Shown: piece by piece, positions 60,270 to 64,000 of the stretch | Layout: every line of letters begins with the position of its first letter | Numbering within the stretch: the first letter of the stretch is position 1 | NCBI GenBank assembly: GCA_029891385.1 | Contig: JAIWQS010000050.1 | Span: forward strand, 1-64,000 | Direction of reading: 5' to 3' | Source: Erythroxylum novogranatense | Lineage: Eukaryota; Streptophyta; Magnoliopsida; Malpighiales; Erythroxylaceae | DNA length: 64,000 bases | Translations under genes and position numbers: made by a program | Notes under the pieces: generated by a model | What the model was told of the DNA's origin: nothing | What the model saw: the letters and a program-made list of their open reading frames with translations, nothing else | The model's database searches: none

Positions 60270-61382
60270 GTCTGGTGTCGTGTATGAAGCTTTAACTGAA
60301 GCTAGATCATAAACCCTAATTGCTTGTGATGTTGTAGCATGCATTCTGTTCAGATTTCGAAATTTTATAGAGATAGGGTTTTTCGAAAATTTTCTGCCCA
60401 GGATTGTTCATAACATGTTAGAGAATATGTCTATGAATTTTCAGAATTTATCGATTTGATTTGATATAGTTTTGCTAATTAATTCCCTAAGGTTACAGAT
60501 GCTGTTTTGTGAAACGATTCTGGAACAGGCAGTAGGATAAAATCGAGAATAAATTCTAGAAAAATCTTTTTCTGGATTTTCCTTCACCTACGTGTCTCTA
60601 AGATGTTGGTGAATGTCTTTGAGCATGGAAATTGGGTTTCAAGGTGATTGGATATTTATTAACGAATTTATTCTATACTGTTGGGAATTGCTGTGCTGAT
60701 GAACACAGATTTTGAATCGGTTTTGTTATTTTGGTTGACAGAGTTTTTGATGGCCTAAAATCCTGAAAAAATTCAGGTAGAATTTTCTGAACATGTTATA
60801 ACCTATATAATTTTCTCATGATTTATTGAAATTTTTTCATTGATCATTTCAAGCAATTTACAGAACTGGACAGTTTTGGTGAAAATTGTTGGGACTGTTT
60901 TGCTTGACTTGATTGAGGTTGCTTTTTCAATTCCAATGCCTTGCACCATTTTTAATGTGATTAAAAATGTGTTATCTTGATTTGGTATGATTGCCAAAGT
61001 GAATTACTTGAAGTTGCTTTTCCAAGAATTTTTGAATGCCGAATTGGTTACATTTGTGTCTCGTTAGTATATTTCATTTTCTTGCTTGTTTTGGCCGTCA
61101 CAATTTTTGTGACAAGTGCCGGAGTAATTTTGAGAGTGTATACACTAGCTTGAGATGCTTAGGGTGAGAATTTGGGTGTTCCTAAATTTATTTGGATATT
61201 TATGAGTTTTGACTCATTTCAAGCTTTTCATATAGTTTGACTATTTAAGGCATTCATGAATCAATGAAGTGTTCATTGAGGCATCAATTTACGAATATTA
61301 CCCTAGGTATGATGGTGTTGAGAATTGGAATTGTATTGATTGAGGAATTAGCCGATTAGAGATTTTAGCAAAATTCCTGAAT

Positions 61383-61587
61383 AAGTCGACTTGTTCAAGG
61401 TTTTGGATAAGTCGACTTGTGTATGTAATAAGTCGACTTGTTCAAGATCTCAAGATAATAAAGTCGACTTGTAGCTTCGTAAGTCGACTTATACATGGGC
61501 AGGTGAAATAAGTCGACTTGTGTCATACAAGTCGACTTGTGCGTAGGCGAGAAGCATAGGCGACTTGCATTTAATGAAAGTCGACTT
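61383..61587 (+). repeat. Cluster of eight AAGTCGACTT palindromes
   Basis: Exact copies of the 10-bp palindrome start at 61383, 61409, 61430, 61461, 61481, 61510, 61529 and 61578. One degraded copy is at about 61559. Most are followed by GT. Spacing is irregular (19-49 bp), so it is a cluster of a short word and not a simple tandem repeat. Confidence 0.9.
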
Positions 61588-61786
61588 GTGAAGTGCTTAG
61601 GTTGGATGATGGATGATTATAAGGATTGATTCAATGCGATTGATGAAATCTAAATCATTCCATATAGTCTTCATGACTATAATCCTTCTGCTTGGAGTCT
61701 AGAATTTCTAAATCCCTCCTTGGTATATGAAAACTAACGCCTTCCATTAATATGGTAAGAACCAGAGTTCTTATAGGGATGGGTTA

Positions 61787-62168
61787 TTGGGTAAACCCAA
61801 GCTCACTCTATACGGATATGTTCGAACCATGAAAATATGATTTTCGGATTAATGGGTTGGTTTTCACTGGAAGTGTTGGTTTGTTGAGTAAACTCAAGGT
61901 CAACGTGGACAGAGGCGAAATTGGGTAGCATACATCAGATGTATGCGCATCAAAGAGTTGATACCCAATGTAAGTGCATACATCAACAAGTTGATAAGAG
62001 CGATCGATAGTTGTGTCTAAGATGTAATTGGATTATCGATACCTCCGAGACATAAGGTGGCTTGTTGGGTAAACCCAAGGTCATTCTCAATATCGGTTAT
62101 CGATGATGCAATTGGTATGTTCGATATTCACCGATTGACCTAAGTTGTGGCTTGTTGGGTAAACCCAA
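61787..62168 (+). repeat. Four TTGGGTAAACCCAA hairpin motifs
   Basis: Copies are at 61787-61800, 62065-62078 and 62155-62168. A compensated variant TTGAGTAAACTCAA is at 61884-61897, where both stem arms changed together. The last two sit in a longer ~90-bp repeat (GTGGCTTGTTGGG...CAAGGTCATTCT). Confidence 0.88.
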
Positions 62169-62299
62169 GGTCATTCTTAGTAATATCGGATATCAACCCA
62201 CTAGACATTATGTCACTTTGTTTCTTTGGATTCGTAATGAGGGTTATGGATTCTATGAAACTAGTGGGAGTTTTTGCATATCATTCAAGTCCTTATGAT

Positions 62300-64000
62300 T
62301 ATACTGGCTATTCCTATTCTAACATTCTTCCTCTCTATCCGTGTAGGTTGTTTGAAAATGTCGTCAAGTGTGAATCTTCGCTCACCGATGGATTCCAACA
62401 AGTTAAGCTGGATCGAATTTTCGATCGTTAAGGAATCGAGAATAGTTCTCGATCCGAAAGTCAGGATATATCCTAGATTTTCCGCTTGTGATGCACTGCT
62501 GCCGATGCTTCCGATGATGATCGAAGGCATATAGAAGCATCTAAAGGACGATGACATGGCTACTTGCATCGTACTTGCCTCGATGTCACCGAGCTGCAAT
62601 AAAGACGAGTCCATGGATGCTCACACTATAGTTTTTCATCTTGGGAGGCATTTGACGAGCAAGCTCAGTCCGAAAGGTTCGAGACCTCAAGGCTTCTCTT
62701 CACCATTAAAGATGGCTCAGGGACATCGTCAGGCAAGACGCCTCGAAGATGAATGGCTATATTGAGAGATTGGCCATCTTAGGTTTTGCAATGGATCATG
62801 AGTTAAGTATAGACTTAATTACGGTTGGATTGTCCTACGTTATATACGATTCGTGTTAAACTATCGGATGAACCAAATATCCACTACAATACGAGTGATC
62901 AATCGCCAAGGCAATGAGCGTACTATCAAGAGTGATAGTAAGCAAGTCTTTGTAGTAGCTTCTTCTTCTTCGTGTTCCAAGAGAAAAGAACCCAGAAGAA
63001 GAAGGCAAAGAAATCAAAGAAGCGCCATCAAGAAGAAGACCAAAGAAGCGCGCCGAAGGAACTTGCTTCCATTGCGGTAAAGATGGCCATGGAGCGCAAT
63101 TGCAAAGTCTATTCGAGTCGCCGAAGCGAAGAAGGCATCGATGCCTCGACTACTTCAGGTTTGTATGTCATTGAAGTTAATCATCCACCGATCACAACAA
63201 TTGGGTATTTGATCTGGTTGTGGCTCACATATGTAATGATATGCAGGCCTCGGGACGAGGGCAACTCATGAAGGGAGAAGTAGACCCACGTGTTGAAAAT
63301 GGAGCAAGAGTTCTTTGCATTAGCAGTAGGAACCTATATTTGAATCTCCTACCGGGCTTCAGACCGAATTGGATGATTGTTATTTTGTACCCGTTTGACA
63401 AAGAATATATTGTTTGTTTCTTGTCTAAATAAATTTGGATTCCATATGAATTTTAATAGCAATGGTTGTTCTATCAATTCTAATGGAATGCTTTATGGAA
63501 CCAGTACATTGTGCAATGGTATTTACATATTAGATATGTCTAATCCAATTTTAAATGTCAATGACACCAAACGACATAAAAGAGATAATTTAAAGTCAAT
63601 TTACTTATGGCATTGTCGACTTGGCCATATAAATGAGACACGATCGCTAAACTCCACAAGAGTGGCGGTTTAGGGTCATTTGATTATGAATCATATGAAA
63701 CATGCGAATCTTGTTTATTAGGCAAGATGACTAAATTACCTTCAAAGGAAAGGGTGAGCGAAGCGATTGGAGTATTAGACCTAATACATTCGGATGTATG
63801 CGGTCCGATGTCCATCCATGCCGTAAGTGGTTGTCGTTACTTCATTACCTTTATCGAAGATTATTCACGATATGGGTACTTGTATCGATGAGATACAAAT
63901 CAAGCGTTGAAAAGTTCAAACAATTCGGACATGAAGTAGAAAACCACTTGGTAAAAGTATCAAGGCATTACGATCCGATCGTGGTGGAGAATACTTAGAC
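62300..64000 (+). pseudogene. copia gag-pol, degenerate and partial
   Basis: Gag relics run from about 62340, with a Lys/Arg-rich segment (EKRTQKKKAKKSKKRHQEED) near 62980 and a zinc-knuckle relic CFHCGKDGHG near 63065, where the final Cys is lost. Protease-linked text (GLYVIEVNHPPITT) is near 63160. The GAG-pre-integrase domain IYLWHCRLGHINETRS is near 63600. After a frame change comes the integrase start, YETCESCLLGKMTKLPS and LIHSDVCGPMSIHA near 63690-63820. Many stops. The reverse transcriptase lies beyond the window. Confidence 0.82.

Larger units (their letters stand above)
60270..62300 (+). other. Copia leader without a gene
   Basis: About 2 kb between the primer site and the first gag-like text. 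No open frame is supported. It holds the palindrome cluster at 61383-61587 and the hairpin motifs at 61787-62168. An unusually long leader could also include unrelated insertion. Confidence 0.55.
58459..64000 (+). mobile_element. Ty1/copia retrotransposon, cut by the window edge
   Basis: The LTR begins TGTAGTGCCCTAAAGG (about 58459) and ends CTTACA at 60256. TGGTATCAGAGC follows at 60258-60269. A long leader with two families of short repeats comes next, then a degenerate gag, protease region and GAG-pre-integrase/integrase to the window end. It is inserted in LINE ORF2. The right LTR is outside the window. Confidence 0.88.

Overview
This is nuclear DNA from a flowering plant, most likely a eudicot. 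It shows spliced plant exons, plant-specific retrotransposon lineages (chromovirus, Tat and Athila types of Ty3/gypsy, plus Ty1/copia), CACTA transposons and AT-rich intergenic sequence. I cannot name the species. I recognise one conserved host gene, on the minus strand at 3.8-11.6 kb: CPI1, cycloeucalenol cycloisomerase of sterol synthesis. It has eight coding exons. Its sixth intron holds a complete 5.4 kb Ty3/gypsy element (4281-9643, 5-bp target duplication GTTAC).

Nearly everything from 11.9 kb to the right edge is one nest of transposons. The outermost layer is a LINE on the plus strand. Its ORF1 begins at 12017, stops at 12184 and resumes in frame at 56051. The 43.9 kb between is a CACTA element (CACTA-1, 12185-56047) flanked by ATT on both sides. 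CACTA-1 carries pieces of host genes: exons 2 and 3 of an R2R3-MYB gene (42757-42886 and 13157-13534) and a possible PPR fragment near 43.5 kb. A second CACTA (CACTA-2) lies in the intron between the two MYB exons. It has a broken TNP2 transposase on the minus strand (14.7-15.6 and 35.3-38.1 kb), a second transposon protein on the plus strand (38.7-40.3 kb), a ~198 bp repeat array and a right terminus at 42584.

The TNP2 gene is split by a Tat-type Ty3/gypsy element on the minus strand (15570-35302, target duplication TCTAC). That element has gag, a protease, a reverse transcriptase without its catalytic core, an open 358-residue integrase, an antisense extra ORF and a 111-bp minisatellite. 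The minisatellite is interrupted by a Tekay/Del-type chromovirus (19742 to about 30152) with ~2.9 kb LTRs. The right subterminal repeats of CACTA-1 are interrupted by a truncated Athila-type element (47549 to about 55663). Its LTR holds a further composite LTR-like insertion (48206-52992, target duplication GCCAA). The LINE itself is cut at about 58.45 kb by a Ty1/copia element that runs off the window.

The insertion order that follows from the nesting is LINE, CACTA-1, CACTA-2, Tat, Tekay on the longest branch. Almost all element genes are broken by stops and frameshifts. Many breaks are single-base changes in homopolymers, also seen between LTR pairs and in a CPI1 exon, so part of the damage may be residual assembly error. 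No rRNA, tRNA or CRISPR array was seen.
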